Assembly (NCBI GenBank): GCA_002083595.1
Contig: MSXT01000005.1
Span: forward strand, 1-33,475
Origin: Proteobacteria bacterium ST_bin16
GTDB lineage: Bacteria; Pseudomonadota; Gammaproteobacteria; Burkholderiales; Nitrosomonadaceae
Reading direction: 5' to 3'
DNA: 33,475 nt
Positions 1 to 7,698 of this stretch are shown here, piece after piece. A program made the translations under genes and the position numbers. Each line of letters begins with the position of its first letter. Position 1 is the first letter of the stretch. The notes under the pieces are model-generated. The model saw only the letters and a list, made by a program, of their open reading frames with translations. It ran no database searches and was not told the DNA's origin.

Positions 1-2
1 AA

Positions 3-20
3 GATGAGGATGAAGAGTAA
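3..20 (+). CDS. Possible C-terminal tail of an upstream gene (partial)
   Basis: One frame at the left edge reads Asp-Glu-Asp-Glu-Glu followed by TAA. An acidic tail ending just before a strong terminator would fit the 3' end of a plus-strand gene that lies outside the window. Five residues are too few to name a family, and another frame stays open to base 75, so the reading frame is uncertain. The main support is the intrinsic terminator about 80 bases further on, which needs an upstream transcript to terminate. Confidence 0.3.
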   Translation, partial: DEDEE

Positions 21-100
21 TTTAACTTTTTACGCTCAGTTTTTATTTACTTTTCAGAGTGTTTTGAAATTCTGAATAAGGCTAATGATGTAACTAGAAG

Positions 101-136
101 AGAACCCGCACAAAATAATTTGTGCGGGTTCTTTTG
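101..136 (+). terminator. Rho-independent terminator
   Basis: A perfect 14-bp stem (101-114 paired with 119-132) closes a four-base ATAA loop. The stem has a GC-rich middle (CCCGCAC with GTGCGGG) and is followed by a T-rich run, TTTGTTTG. This is a textbook intrinsic terminator for the plus-strand gene upstream of the window, and it isolates the helicase gene from read-through. The A/T ends of the stem also make it partly functional on the minus strand, but no minus-strand gene ends here. Confidence 0.93.
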
Positions 137-140
137 TTTG

Positions 141-170
141 TTGAAATCGTATAACTATCATTAAAATAAT
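141..170 (+). promoter_or_regulatory. Putative sigma70 promoter of the helicase gene
   Basis: A TTGAAA hexamer (141-146) and an AATAAT hexamer (165-170) are separated by 18 bases; each matches the consensus at five of six positions. The -10 box lies inside a 15-base palindrome, TCATTA-AAA-TAATGA (158-172), which could bind a regulator or simply reflect A+T richness. The leader to the start codon would be roughly 75 bases. This was found by eye and is unproven. Confidence 0.35.
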
Positions 171-249
171 GAATCTTTTTTTCTCGAAAACTTCAATGAT
201 GAATTATGAATATAGCAAATAAATCAGGAAATTTTCAGGAGCAGTAAAT

Positions 250-1728
250 ATGTCATTCGAGCAACTCGGTTTATCTGCCGAATTATTGCGCGCTATCTCT
301 GATCAGGGATATATCAATCCGACACCGATACAAGAACAAGCAATACCAGTTATTTTAGAAAAAAAAGATGTGATGGGAGGGGCTCAAACGGGTACCGGCA
401 AAACGGCGAGCTTTACCCTTCCCATGTTGCAAAGGCTGGAGATTCATGCAAACACCAGCATGTCACCCGCCAGGCACCCCATCCGTGCATTAATTTTAGT
501 TCCAACGCGAGAACTTGCTGTACAAGTGCATGATAGTGTCAAAACATACGGAAAGCACTTAGCACTCAGATCGACGGTTATTTATGGCGGAGTGAATATC
601 GATTCCCAGATCGATATTGTTCGTTCCGGCATAGAGATTTTAGTAGCAACACCGGGACGTTTGCTGGATCACGTACAGCAAAAAACTTTGACGCTGACAA
701 AAGTTGAGATATTGGTTTTGGATGAGGCTGATCGGATGTTGGACATGGGATTCATGCCTGATATCAAACAAATTATTCAGTTACTTCCTGAACAGCGTCA
801 AAATTTGATGTTTTCAGCGACTTTCTCGGAAGATATCAAGAAACTTGCAGGTAAGATATTACGAAACCCGGTACTGATCGAAGTGGCGAAACAAAATTCA
901 GTGAGTGAATTAATAACTCATGTCGTTTATCCGGTTGATGCCACTCGAAAGCAAGAATTACTTATCCAGCTGATTAAACAAAAAGATTTACAGCAAGTGT
1001 TAGTATTTACACGCACCAAACAAGGCGCGGATCGTTTAGCGCAGCGGCTCAACAAGCACGATATATCAAGCGAAGCGATACATGGCGATCGAAATCAGCT
1101 GCAGCGTACCAAAGCATTGGATAATTTTAAACAAGGTTTGATTCGTGTATTGGTTGCGACCGACGTTGCTGCGAGGGGGCTTGATATCGACGAATTATCT
1201 CATGTGATTAATTTTGAGTTACCCAATAATCCCGAAGATTACGTGCATCGCATCGGTAGAACAGGTCGTGCCGGAACAAAAGGATTTGCCATTTCGTTAA
1301 CCAGCAAGGAAGAAAATAATGCATTGGCTGATATCGAGAAATTATTGGGAATCAAAATTAATACAGAACAAATCGAAGGATTTGAATCGAAAGAACCGCA
1401 GATTCGCGATGCTAATAAAAAAGTAATGACCGGTGAGCAGAGATCCAAGCATGGCGGATCATCCAAGCAAAATAAGAAACCCAATCCATGGGTGAAAAGT
1501 GATGAGAAAGTTGTTCACTTTGGTAAAGAAATAACCCCCCAACATACCAGACGTGCAAAGAAGACCGAAGATCCGCTATTTACGCAGCCCTATGTTTCTA
1601 AATATTCCGATGCGAATGCCTTGACGGCGGATTCCAGTGGATTACATAAGAAAGCAATGCACCGGCATCATGCCAGTAAACCAATTCCAGCTTTGTTTAT
1701 GACTCCCGTAGCCAACAAAGAGAAATAG
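250..1728 (+). CDS. rhlE: DEAD-box ATP-dependent RNA helicase, RhlE type
   Basis: This 492-residue DEAD-box RNA helicase would unwind short RNA duplexes during RNA decay, ribosome assembly or cold adaptation in the cytoplasm. The conserved motifs appear in order: Q motif around Gln28, Walker A AQTGTGKT (45-52, Lys51), PTRELA, TPGR, DEAD (158-161), SAT (189-191), the VATDVAARGLD motif and HRIGRTGR (333-340). The two RecA domains end near residue 370. The remaining ~120 residues are basic and low-complexity, as in RhlE-type proteins, and probably bind RNA. The start is supported by CAGGAG eight bases upstream of the ATG. The gene stands alone between a terminator and alaA. The family is certain; the RhlE subgroup rests on overall resemblance and tail type. 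Confidence 0.93.
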   Translation: MSFEQLGLSAELLRAISDQGYINPTPIQEQAIPVILEKKDVMGGAQTGTGKTASFTLPMLQRLEIHANTSMSPARHPIRALILVPTRELAVQVHDSVKTYGKHLALRSTVIYGGVNIDSQIDIVRSGIEILVATPGRLLDHVQQKTLTLTKVEILVLDEADRMLDMGFMPDIKQIIQLLPEQRQNLMFSATFSEDIKKLAGKILRNPVLIEVAKQNSVSELITHVVYPVDATRKQELLIQLIKQKDLQQVLVFTRTKQGADRLAQRLNKHDISSEAIHGDRNQLQRTKALDNFKQGLIRVLVATDVAARGLDIDELSHVINFELPNNPEDYVHRIGRTGRAGTKGFAISLTSKEENNALADIEKLLGIKINTEQIEGFESKEPQIRDANKKVMTGEQRSKHGGSSKQNKKPNPWVKSDEKVVHFGKEITPQHTRRAKKTEDPLFTQPYVSKYSDANALTADSSGLHKKAMHRHHASKPIPALFMTPVANKEK

Positions 1729-1838
1729 TACAAATTCCGGGATTCATGCGCTGTTTCTTCCAGGTAATAAATGGCAGGAAACTAAATTCGCACGAGAGGC
1801 ATAGCGTATTTCCAGTACGGAAGTGCGGGGATAACATA

Positions 1839-1844
1839 TATAAT
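1839..1844 (+). promoter_or_regulatory. Candidate -10 box upstream of alaA
   Basis: A perfect TATAAT lies about 90 bases before the alaA start, in the otherwise non-coding 204-bp gap after the helicase gene. The base at the usual -35 distance is poor (TACGGA with a 17-base spacer), so this would be a weak or activator-dependent promoter. No terminator is visible after the helicase gene. Confidence 0.3.
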
Positions 1845-1932
1845 GCTGGGGTCAATTTGATCGGAAAATTTCAGTATTGCAAAGTTTGGGGTTTGGTTTT
1901 TTATTCCATCTCAATAGATTCCGTTGCTTATC

Positions 1933-3159
1933 ATGCGTCCAATTTTAAAATCCAGTAAATTAACCAATGTCTGTTATGACATCCGCGGCCCTGTGCTTGA
2001 ACGGGCGCGGCAAATGGAAGAAGAAGGGCATCACATTATCAAGCTGAATATTGGCAATCCTGCTACGTTCGGTTTCGATGTACCCGAAGAAATTCTGCAA
2101 GATGTCATCCGGAATTTATCCGATGCTTCCGGCTATTGCGATTCCAAAGGATTGTTTGCCGCGCGCAAAGCAATCATGCATTACACTCAGGAAAAGCAAA
2201 TTCCCAATGTGCAGTTGGACGACATCTTTATCGGTAACGGTGTATCCGAGCTGGTTGTGCTGACGATGCAGGCACTGCTGGATAATGGCGATGAAGTGCT
2301 GATTCCGATGCCGGATTATCCATTGTGGACTGCCGCGGTAGTCCTATCGGGCGGTATTGCCAAGCATTATCTCTGTGATGAAGCATCGGACTGGTTGCCG
2401 GATCTAGACGATATCCGCGCGAAAATCAATTCCAGAACGCGCGCCATTGTCATCATCAATCCGAATAATCCGACCGGTGCGCTATATCCCAAGGAACTGC
2501 TGCTGGAGATTATTGAAATTGCTCGTCAGCATCAATTAATCATTTATGCCGACGAGATTTACGACAAGATCTTGTACGAGCACGCCGAGCATACGTCGAT
2601 TGCCTCATTGGCCGACGATGTTTTATTTGTGACATTCAATGGACTGTCAAAGAATTACCGCGCCGCCGGATTTCGTTCCGGCTGGGCGGTGGTTTCGGGT
2701 GAGAAGAGTCATGCGCGCGATTATATCTCCGGGCTTAATATGTTGGCTTCGATGCGGCTCTGCGCCAATGTACCGTCGCAATTCGGCATTCAGACCGCGT
2801 TGGGCGGTTATCAAAGTATTTATGATCTGACATTACCGACTGGCCGGTTGATGCGGCAGCGCGATGTTGCTTGGAATTTGTTGACGGAAATTCCCGGCGT
2901 GAGTTGTTTTAAACCGCAGGCTGCGTTGTATTTGTTTCCGCGTTTGGATCCGGAGATTTATCCGATCGAGGATGATCAGAAATTTGCACTGGATCTGTTA
3001 TTGGAAGAGAAAGTTTTATTGGTTCAAGGTACCGGTTTTAACTGGAAGCGTCCGGATCATTTTCGCGTGGTATTTTTACCCAATGTCGACGATTTGACCG
3101 AGGCAATGGGACGCATTGCCCATTTCCTGCAACGTTACCGTAAACGGTATGGAACATAA
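1933..3159 (+). CDS. alaA: Glutamate-pyruvate (alanine) aminotransferase AlaA
   Basis: This PLP-dependent class I/II aminotransferase (408 residues; E. coli AlaA has 405) converts pyruvate and glutamate to alanine and 2-oxoglutarate. It resembles E. coli AlaA along its whole length as I recall it: KSSKLTNVCYDIRGPVLERA at the N-terminus, KLNIGNPATFGFD, PDYPLWTAAV, IINPNNPTGA, YADEIYDKILY and GLSKNYRAAGFRSGW. The PLP lysine is Lys240 in GLSKN, as in AlaA. I chose the ATG at 1933; an in-frame TTG nine bases upstream (1924) adds only three residues and has no better ribosome-binding site, and neither start has a strong one. The gene precedes hom, an arrangement I associate with Nitrosomonas-like genomes. 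Confidence 0.93.
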   Translation: MRPILKSSKLTNVCYDIRGPVLERARQMEEEGHHIIKLNIGNPATFGFDVPEEILQDVIRNLSDASGYCDSKGLFAARKAIMHYTQEKQIPNVQLDDIFIGNGVSELVVLTMQALLDNGDEVLIPMPDYPLWTAAVVLSGGIAKHYLCDEASDWLPDLDDIRAKINSRTRAIVIINPNNPTGALYPKELLLEIIEIARQHQLIIYADEIYDKILYEHAEHTSIASLADDVLFVTFNGLSKNYRAAGFRSGWAVVSGEKSHARDYISGLNMLASMRLCANVPSQFGIQTALGGYQSIYDLTLPTGRLMRQRDVAWNLLTEIPGVSCFKPQAALYLFPRLDPEIYPIEDDQKFALDLLLEEKVLLVQGTGFNWKRPDHFRVVFLPNVDDLTEAMGRIAHFLQRYRKRYGT

Positions 3160-3253
3160 TCAAGAAGCTTTCAACTCATTTTTTCCCGCTTTCCGGTTCC
3201 TGTTATCCGGTAAGTAATACAATCACACACTGTTTTTTATATTGATAAATGCT

Positions 3254-4567
3254 ATGAAACCCATCCATATTGGTTTATTAGGAATTGGCACTGTCGGTGG
3301 CGGCACCTACACTGTTCTAAAACGTAACCGCGAAGAAATTGCCCGCCGCGCAGGCCGTGAAATCATCGTCACAATGATCGCAGATAAGGATCTGGAAAAA
3401 GCGCGCGCACTGGCGGATAGCAACGTGATTGTCACCGGTGATGCGCATGAGATCACGACCAATCCCGATATCGATATCGTCGTCGAGCTGATCGGCGGAC
3501 AAACCATCGCCAAGGACTTGATCCTGGAAGCACTGGCGCACGGCAAACATGTCGTGACAGCGAATAAAGCGCTGCTGGCCAACCATGGTACGGAAATATT
3601 TGCAGCCGCGCGTGCTAAGGGTGTGATCATCGCATTTGAAGCCGCGGTAGCCGGCGGTATCCCGATCATTAAAGCGTTGCGTGAAGGCTTGACGGCCAAC
3701 CGCATTACCTGGATTGCCGGGATTATCAACGGCACTTCGAATTTTATTTTGTCGGAAATGCGTGAGAAGGGATTGTCCTTTGAGCAAGTATTAGCGGAAG
3801 CGCAAAAGCTGGGGTATGCCGAAGCCGATCCGACGTACGATATCGAAGGCATTGATGCCGCGCATAAGATCACCCTGATGTCGGCGATTGCTTTTGGCAT
3901 TCCGGTGCAATTCAGCAAAGTGTATACCGAAGGCATTACCAAGTTGACCGGCGAAGATATCCGCTATGCTGAACAACTCGGTTACCGCATCAAGTTGCTC
4001 GGGATTACCAAACGGGTTGAAAAAGGCATCGAATTGCGCGTGCATCCCACACTCATTCCGGTACGGCGCTTGATTGCCAATGTCGAAGGCGTGATGAACG
4101 CCGTCGTGGTCAAGGGTGATGCCGTGGGGGCTACGCTTTACTACGGCGCCGGTGCCGGTGCGGAACCAACCGCCAGCTCGGTCATCGCCGATCTGGTCGA
4201 TGTGACGCGTCTGCATACCGCCGATCCGATGCATCGCGTGCCGCCGTTATCATTCCAGCCCGATTTGCTGTCCGATACGCCGGTGATTCCGATGGAAGAC
4301 GTGGAAACCTCGTATTATTTGCGCATCCAAGTCATCGATAAACCCGGCGTGATGGCAGAAATTACCCGCATTGTCGCGGAAAATAATATTTCCATCAGTG
4401 CCTTGCTGCAGAAAGAAGCCAGCGACGAGTCCGATCAAGTCAGTGTCATCATGCTGACGCATTTGACGGTCGAGAAAAATATCAATGCGGCAATTGCCCG
4501 CATTGAAGCACTGCCGGTGGTCAGCGGCAAAGTATTCCGCCTGCGTATTGAAGAACTGAACAATTAA
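3254..4567 (+). CDS. hom: Homoserine dehydrogenase (with C-terminal ACT domain)
   Basis: This enzyme reduces aspartate semialdehyde to homoserine with NAD(P)H, the branch point towards threonine and methionine. The 437-residue protein shows a Rossmann motif GIGTVG (residues 10-15), ANKALLANHG, EAAVAGGIPII, GIINGTSNFIL and LGYAEADPTYDIEGIDAAHK, which carries the catalytic lysine region. A C-terminal ACT domain from about residue 353 begins YYLRIQVIDKPGVMAEI and probably mediates feedback inhibition by threonine. The ATG at 3254 puts the Rossmann strand right after the start; an in-frame TTG at 3242 would add four residues. Neither has a clear Shine-Dalgarno sequence. There is no fused aspartokinase, so it is the monofunctional form. 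The next gene, thrC, follows after 91 bases, consistent with one threonine operon. Confidence 0.95.
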   Translation: MKPIHIGLLGIGTVGGGTYTVLKRNREEIARRAGREIIVTMIADKDLEKARALADSNVIVTGDAHEITTNPDIDIVVELIGGQTIAKDLILEALAHGKHVVTANKALLANHGTEIFAAARAKGVIIAFEAAVAGGIPIIKALREGLTANRITWIAGIINGTSNFILSEMREKGLSFEQVLAEAQKLGYAEADPTYDIEGIDAAHKITLMSAIAFGIPVQFSKVYTEGITKLTGEDIRYAEQLGYRIKLLGITKRVEKGIELRVHPTLIPVRRLIANVEGVMNAVVVKGDAVGATLYYGAGAGAEPTASSVIADLVDVTRLHTADPMHRVPPLSFQPDLLSDTPVIPMEDVETSYYLRIQVIDKPGVMAEITRIVAENNISISALLQKEASDESDQVSVIMLTHLTVEKNINAAIARIEALPVVSGKVFRLRIEELNN

Positions 4568-4658
4568 AGCGATGACCGGTCCGGAGAAGACGGACTGCTT
4601 TGCGGGCGTCTGCCGTGTCCCCGGTCTCTCGCTGTTGCATAACCTAAAGAAACCAGCC

Positions 4659-6077
4659 ATGCGTTATATTTCTACCCGCGGCGGTATGCCGCCCAAAACT
4701 TTCTCTGAAATTCTGTTGAGCGGTCTGTCGCCGGACGGCGGTCTAGCCATTCCGGAAACCTACCCCAAAATCACCGCAGCGGAACTTGCGGCCTGGCGGA
4801 ATTTAAGTTATCCGGCGCTCGCGTTCGAGATCCTGTCGCGCTTCGTCGACGACATTCCGGTGGATGATTTGCGCAGCATCATTCATCAAACTTACACCGC
4901 CGAAGTGTTCGGCACCCCGGATATCACGCCGCTGAAAACACTGGAACCGGGTCTGCATATTTTGGGATTGTCCAACGGGCCGACGCTGGCGTTCAAAGAC
5001 ATCGCGATGCAGTTGCTCGGCAACCTATTTCAATATCAATTGGCCAAAACCGGCGACGAATTGAACATACTCGGCGCGACCTCGGGCGATACCGGTTCCA
5101 GCGCCGAATATGCCATGCGCGGCAAGCGCGGCATTCGCGTGTTCATGTTGTCACCGCTCGGCAAAATGAGCCGCTTCCAAACCGCGCAAATGTTCTCGTT
5201 GCAAGACAAAAACATTTTCAATATCGCCATTCGCGGTGTGTTCGACGACTGCCAAGACATCGTCAAAGCGGTCAGCAACGATCATGCTTACAAGGAAGCG
5301 CATCGCATTGGTACGGTCAACTCGATCAATTGGGCGCGAATCGTCGCGCAAGTGGTGTATTACTTCAAAGGCTATTTCGCCGCGACCAAAAACAACGACG
5401 AACAAGTATCGTTCGCCGTGCCGTCCGGTAATTTTGGCAACATCTGCGCCGGACATGTCGCCCGGATGATGGGATTGCCAATCAAACACTTGATTCTGGC
5501 GACCAACGAAAACGATGTGCTTGACGAATTTTTCCGCACCGGCGTGTATCGCCCGCGTGCCACCACCGAAACCCAGCATACCAGCAGCCCGTCGATGGAC
5601 ATTTCCAAAGCCTCCAACTTCGAGCGCTTCATCTTCGACCTGACCGGCCGCAACGCGCAACAAGTCAAGGAACTCTGGTCGGCAGTCGACCAAGGCAAGC
5701 CTTTCGACTTATCGCAAACACCGTTATTCACCAAAATCAAAGACTACGGCTTTATCTCCGGCAGCAGCAACCACGTTGCCCGCATCGCCACCATCCGAGA
5801 TATTTATCAGCGCTATCACATGCTGGTCGACACCCATACCGCCGACGGCCTCAAAGTCGGCCAAGCGCACCGCGAAACTGGCGTGCCGCTGATTTGCCTG
5901 GAAACCGCATTACCGGCGAAATTCGCTGAGACCATTGTTGAGGCCATCGGACGCGAACCGGAACGCCCGACGGGATTTGAGAATCTGGAAGACTTGCCGC
6001 AGCGGTTTGTGGTTAAGGATGCGGATGTGCAGGCAGTGAAGGGTTATATTGATGAGCAGTGTGGGATGACTGCGTAA
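4659..6077 (+). CDS. thrC: Threonine synthase
   Basis: This PLP enzyme converts O-phosphohomoserine to threonine and phosphate. The 472-residue protein has the longer form's N-terminus (MRYISTRGGMPPKTFSEILL), the PLP-lysine motif LAFKD with Lys113, the phosphate-binding loop GATSGDTGSSAEYAM and VPSGNFGNICAG. I chose the ATG at 4659 because the family N-terminus starts there; the frame is open back to 4572, but those 29 residues do not look like threonine synthase. Only a weak AAAGA precedes the start. No homoserine kinase (thrB) is in the window, so the intermediate step must be encoded elsewhere. GC is highest in the middle of this gene, and the accessory genes begin 33 bases after its stop. 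Confidence 0.95.
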   Translation: MRYISTRGGMPPKTFSEILLSGLSPDGGLAIPETYPKITAAELAAWRNLSYPALAFEILSRFVDDIPVDDLRSIIHQTYTAEVFGTPDITPLKTLEPGLHILGLSNGPTLAFKDIAMQLLGNLFQYQLAKTGDELNILGATSGDTGSSAEYAMRGKRGIRVFMLSPLGKMSRFQTAQMFSLQDKNIFNIAIRGVFDDCQDIVKAVSNDHAYKEAHRIGTVNSINWARIVAQVVYYFKGYFAATKNNDEQVSFAVPSGNFGNICAGHVARMMGLPIKHLILATNENDVLDEFFRTGVYRPRATTETQHTSSPSMDISKASNFERFIFDLTGRNAQQVKELWSAVDQGKPFDLSQTPLFTKIKDYGFISGSSNHVARIATIRDIYQRYHMLVDTHTADGLKVGQAHRETGVPLICLETALPAKFAETIVEAIGREPERPTGFENLEDLPQRFVVKDADVQAVKGYIDEQCGMTA

Positions 6078-6110
6078 GTTCAATTGATTTGATTCAGCAA
6101 AATTCGCCGA

Positions 6111-6638
6111 ATGGATAGCGATGTAATTTCTGTAATTGATGCTGCTAAAAAGCTGGGTAGACATAAGGCCTATATTTTTAAGGTATTAGGTCGTCTAGGT
6201 ATCGATACGGTAAAAGAGAAAAGCAGTACTGCAAGAGGACAGAAAATTGCCTACATCACGATTGATGATTATAAGAGAATAAAAGATTATCTATCTGAAA
6301 TAGAAAGTGACCAGACTTCTTTAATTCAGCAACCGGATGTTAGAGGAGTATTCTATTTGGTTCAGCTTGAACCTGAGCATGATCCAGGTAGATTCAAACT
6401 TGGATTTGCTACTAACATCGAAGAAAGGTTGAGATCGCATAAAACAGCAGCGCCATTCTCCAAAGTTCTTAAAATATGGCCATGCAAAATACTCTGGGAA
6501 AAAACTGCTATTGAGTGTGTTTCACAAGGATGTACGCGACTTCATACTGAAGTTTTTCGTACAGAATCAATAAATGAAGTTCAGTCAAGATGTGAACAAT
6601 TTTTTAAGTTAATGCCACAATTAGGTCTAAACAAGTAG
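6111..6638 (+). CDS. Helix-turn-helix plus GIY-YIG-like (T5orf172/MUG113-type) protein
   Basis: I do not recognise a named gene. The first ~65 of 175 residues look like a DNA-binding winged-helix or MerR-like HTH (VISVIDAAKKLGRHKAYIFK). The rest resembles the GIY-YIG nuclease-like T5orf172/MUG113 family: GVFYLVQ (Tyr82), FKLGFATNIEERLRSH (Lys97, Arg106) and, near the end, Glu135 and His145 before a CEQFF segment. The first GIY-YIG strand is degenerate, so nuclease activity is not assured. In this superfamily such proteins are often phage- or defence-associated. The gene is clearly A+T-richer than thrC, which suggests acquisition. No Shine-Dalgarno sequence precedes the ATG. A DUF2971 gene follows 27 bases later on the same strand, so the two may be co-transcribed. 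Confidence 0.7.
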   Translation: MDSDVISVIDAAKKLGRHKAYIFKVLGRLGIDTVKEKSSTARGQKIAYITIDDYKRIKDYLSEIESDQTSLIQQPDVRGVFYLVQLEPEHDPGRFKLGFATNIEERLRSHKTAAPFSKVLKIWPCKILWEKTAIECVSQGCTRLHTEVFRTESINEVQSRCEQFFKLMPQLGLNK

Positions 6639-6665
6639 ATCTTAAGTGCTCCTGGTAATTTACCG

Positions 6666-7385
6666 ATGATTATCTACCACTTCACTCCTTCCGAATTTGC
6701 CCTCAGAGCCTTGCGCGATCGCCGTTTGAAAATTGCGCGCATCAATGAACTGAACGATCCGTTTGAATTTTATGCTGCCGATTTCTCCGCTAGCGATACT
6801 CAAACTAAACTGGAAACATTTAAAAATCAGGCGAATGAGCGTTATGGTGTGATTTGTTTTTCAGAACAATATCAGGATCCGGTGCTGTGGAGTCACTACA
6901 CCGATAATCATCGCGGTGTTGCTTTGGTGTTTGAAATTCCGGACGACATGGCGATGCCCATCGATTATCAGCCCGAGCGCTTTAAGCTGGAAATTAACGC
7001 TGCAATTCAACGCGGTAGTTTTACCGAATCCGATTTAACCCAATTAATCTCGACCAAATTCTCAAGCTGGGGTTACGAAAAAGAAATTCGAATGATGTGC
7101 CACCTGAACGATCATTTTTGTCAGATCGATGCTAAAGGCAAGAAAGTCTATTTTGAATCGTTAAGCTTGGAATCGTATGGTGTGGATGCGTTGAAGCTAA
7201 TCGGCTTGATTCGTGGCGCTCGCTGCGATTTAGAACCCGCGGATATCGAGAGCGAATTGCTGGCGGTCGATACGTTACCGGTTCAAGATGCTCGATTGGA
7301 TGTGTCGTCCTTTCAAGTTATTGCTGGTGAAACCTATCCGGTGAGCGGAGTACGATCATTTTCTGCTTGCTGCTTTAGGGTTTGA
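6666..7385 (+). CDS. DUF2971 domain protein
   Basis: This 239-residue protein fits the DUF2971 pattern: an N-terminal YHFT (His5), NDPFE (30-34), a CFS motif (64-66), LWSHYTDNHRG (Trp75, His77, Tyr78) and a KFSSWGYEKEIRMM segment (Trp135, Glu138, Glu140, Arg142). The family has no assigned biochemical function that I can state with confidence. The opening YHFT followed by a 'leucine-rich helix, then turn' recalls ADP-ribosyltransferase folds such as DarT, but this is only a resemblance. Such genes often sit in variable or defence-rich regions. It has no signal peptide or membrane segment, so it should be cytoplasmic. It lies downstream of the GIY-YIG-like gene and upstream of the Rhs locus. 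Confidence 0.75.
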   Translation: MIIYHFTPSEFALRALRDRRLKIARINELNDPFEFYAADFSASDTQTKLETFKNQANERYGVICFSEQYQDPVLWSHYTDNHRGVALVFEIPDDMAMPIDYQPERFKLEINAAIQRGSFTESDLTQLISTKFSSWGYEKEIRMMCHLNDHFCQIDAKGKKVYFESLSLESYGVDALKLIGLIRGARCDLEPADIESELLAVDTLPVQDARLDVSSFQVIAGETYPVSGVRSFSACCFRV

Positions 7386-7621
7386 TGGCGGGATTTACTC
7401 TCCGCTGACTATGTTTTGCTATAACAGCGAAACCTAATAATCTACGTCTTATTCTTTATTTCCAAGAAGCCTATATCTATTGATCTGCCAAAAATAGGGG
7501 GAGAAATCCCTTTTGTTTTAAGTTTTCTTCCATTCGATTTTCCGTAGTATTGCAATGAATAAAAAGTGAATATCTAAAACAATTATCACGCCATTCAGCG
7601 CCTCGCAAAAACTAATACAGC

Positions 7622-7651
7622 CCGTCATCCGTATTAAGTCATTTCTATAAT
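7622..7651 (+). promoter_or_regulatory. Putative promoter of the Rhs gene
   Basis: A perfect TATAAT (7646-7651) lies about 48 bases before the GTG start. CCGTCA (7622-7627) sits 18 bases upstream as a three-of-six -35 match. This is the best sigma70-like candidate in the 313-bp gap, but the -35 box is weak. Confidence 0.4.
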
Positions 7652-7663
7652 CGTATTAGAAAT
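7641..7663. repeat. Inverted repeat over the Rhs -10 box (possible operator)
   Basis: ATTTCTA (7641-7647) and TAGAAAT (7657-7663) are perfect reverse complements separated by nine bases. They straddle the TATAAT box, which is where a repressor would block RNA polymerase. The bound regulator is unknown; the upstream HTH protein is one candidate by proximity only. A+T-rich sequence gives such matches by chance fairly often. Confidence 0.35.
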
Positions 7664-7698
7664 ATGATTTGTACTATTCAGTTAGGGAGGATAATCCA

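Larger units (their letters stand above)
7386..7698. other. 313-bp intergenic region before the Rhs gene
   Basis: No convincing gene lies here. The sequence is A+T-rich and has stop codons in all frames. Its right end carries a likely promoter, an inverted repeat over the -10 box and a strong ribosome-binding site, described separately. No clear terminator for the DUF2971 gene is visible. Confidence 0.7.

Noticed and set aside
1746..1958. 70-codon open frame between rhlE and alaA
   Set aside because: No ribosome-binding site or family pattern, overlaps the alaA start, and the stretch carries a promoter-like -10 box instead.
3307..3942. Long antisense open frame inside hom (and similar ones inside thrC, sucA and the Rhs core)
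   Set aside because: These arise from codon bias on the opposite strand of clearly real genes; none has a recognisable protein pattern or ribosome-binding site.
7669..7698. TTG start for the Rhs gene
   Set aside because: It has no Shine-Dalgarno sequence, while GTG 7699 has AGGGAGG at ideal spacing and gives a clean signal peptide.
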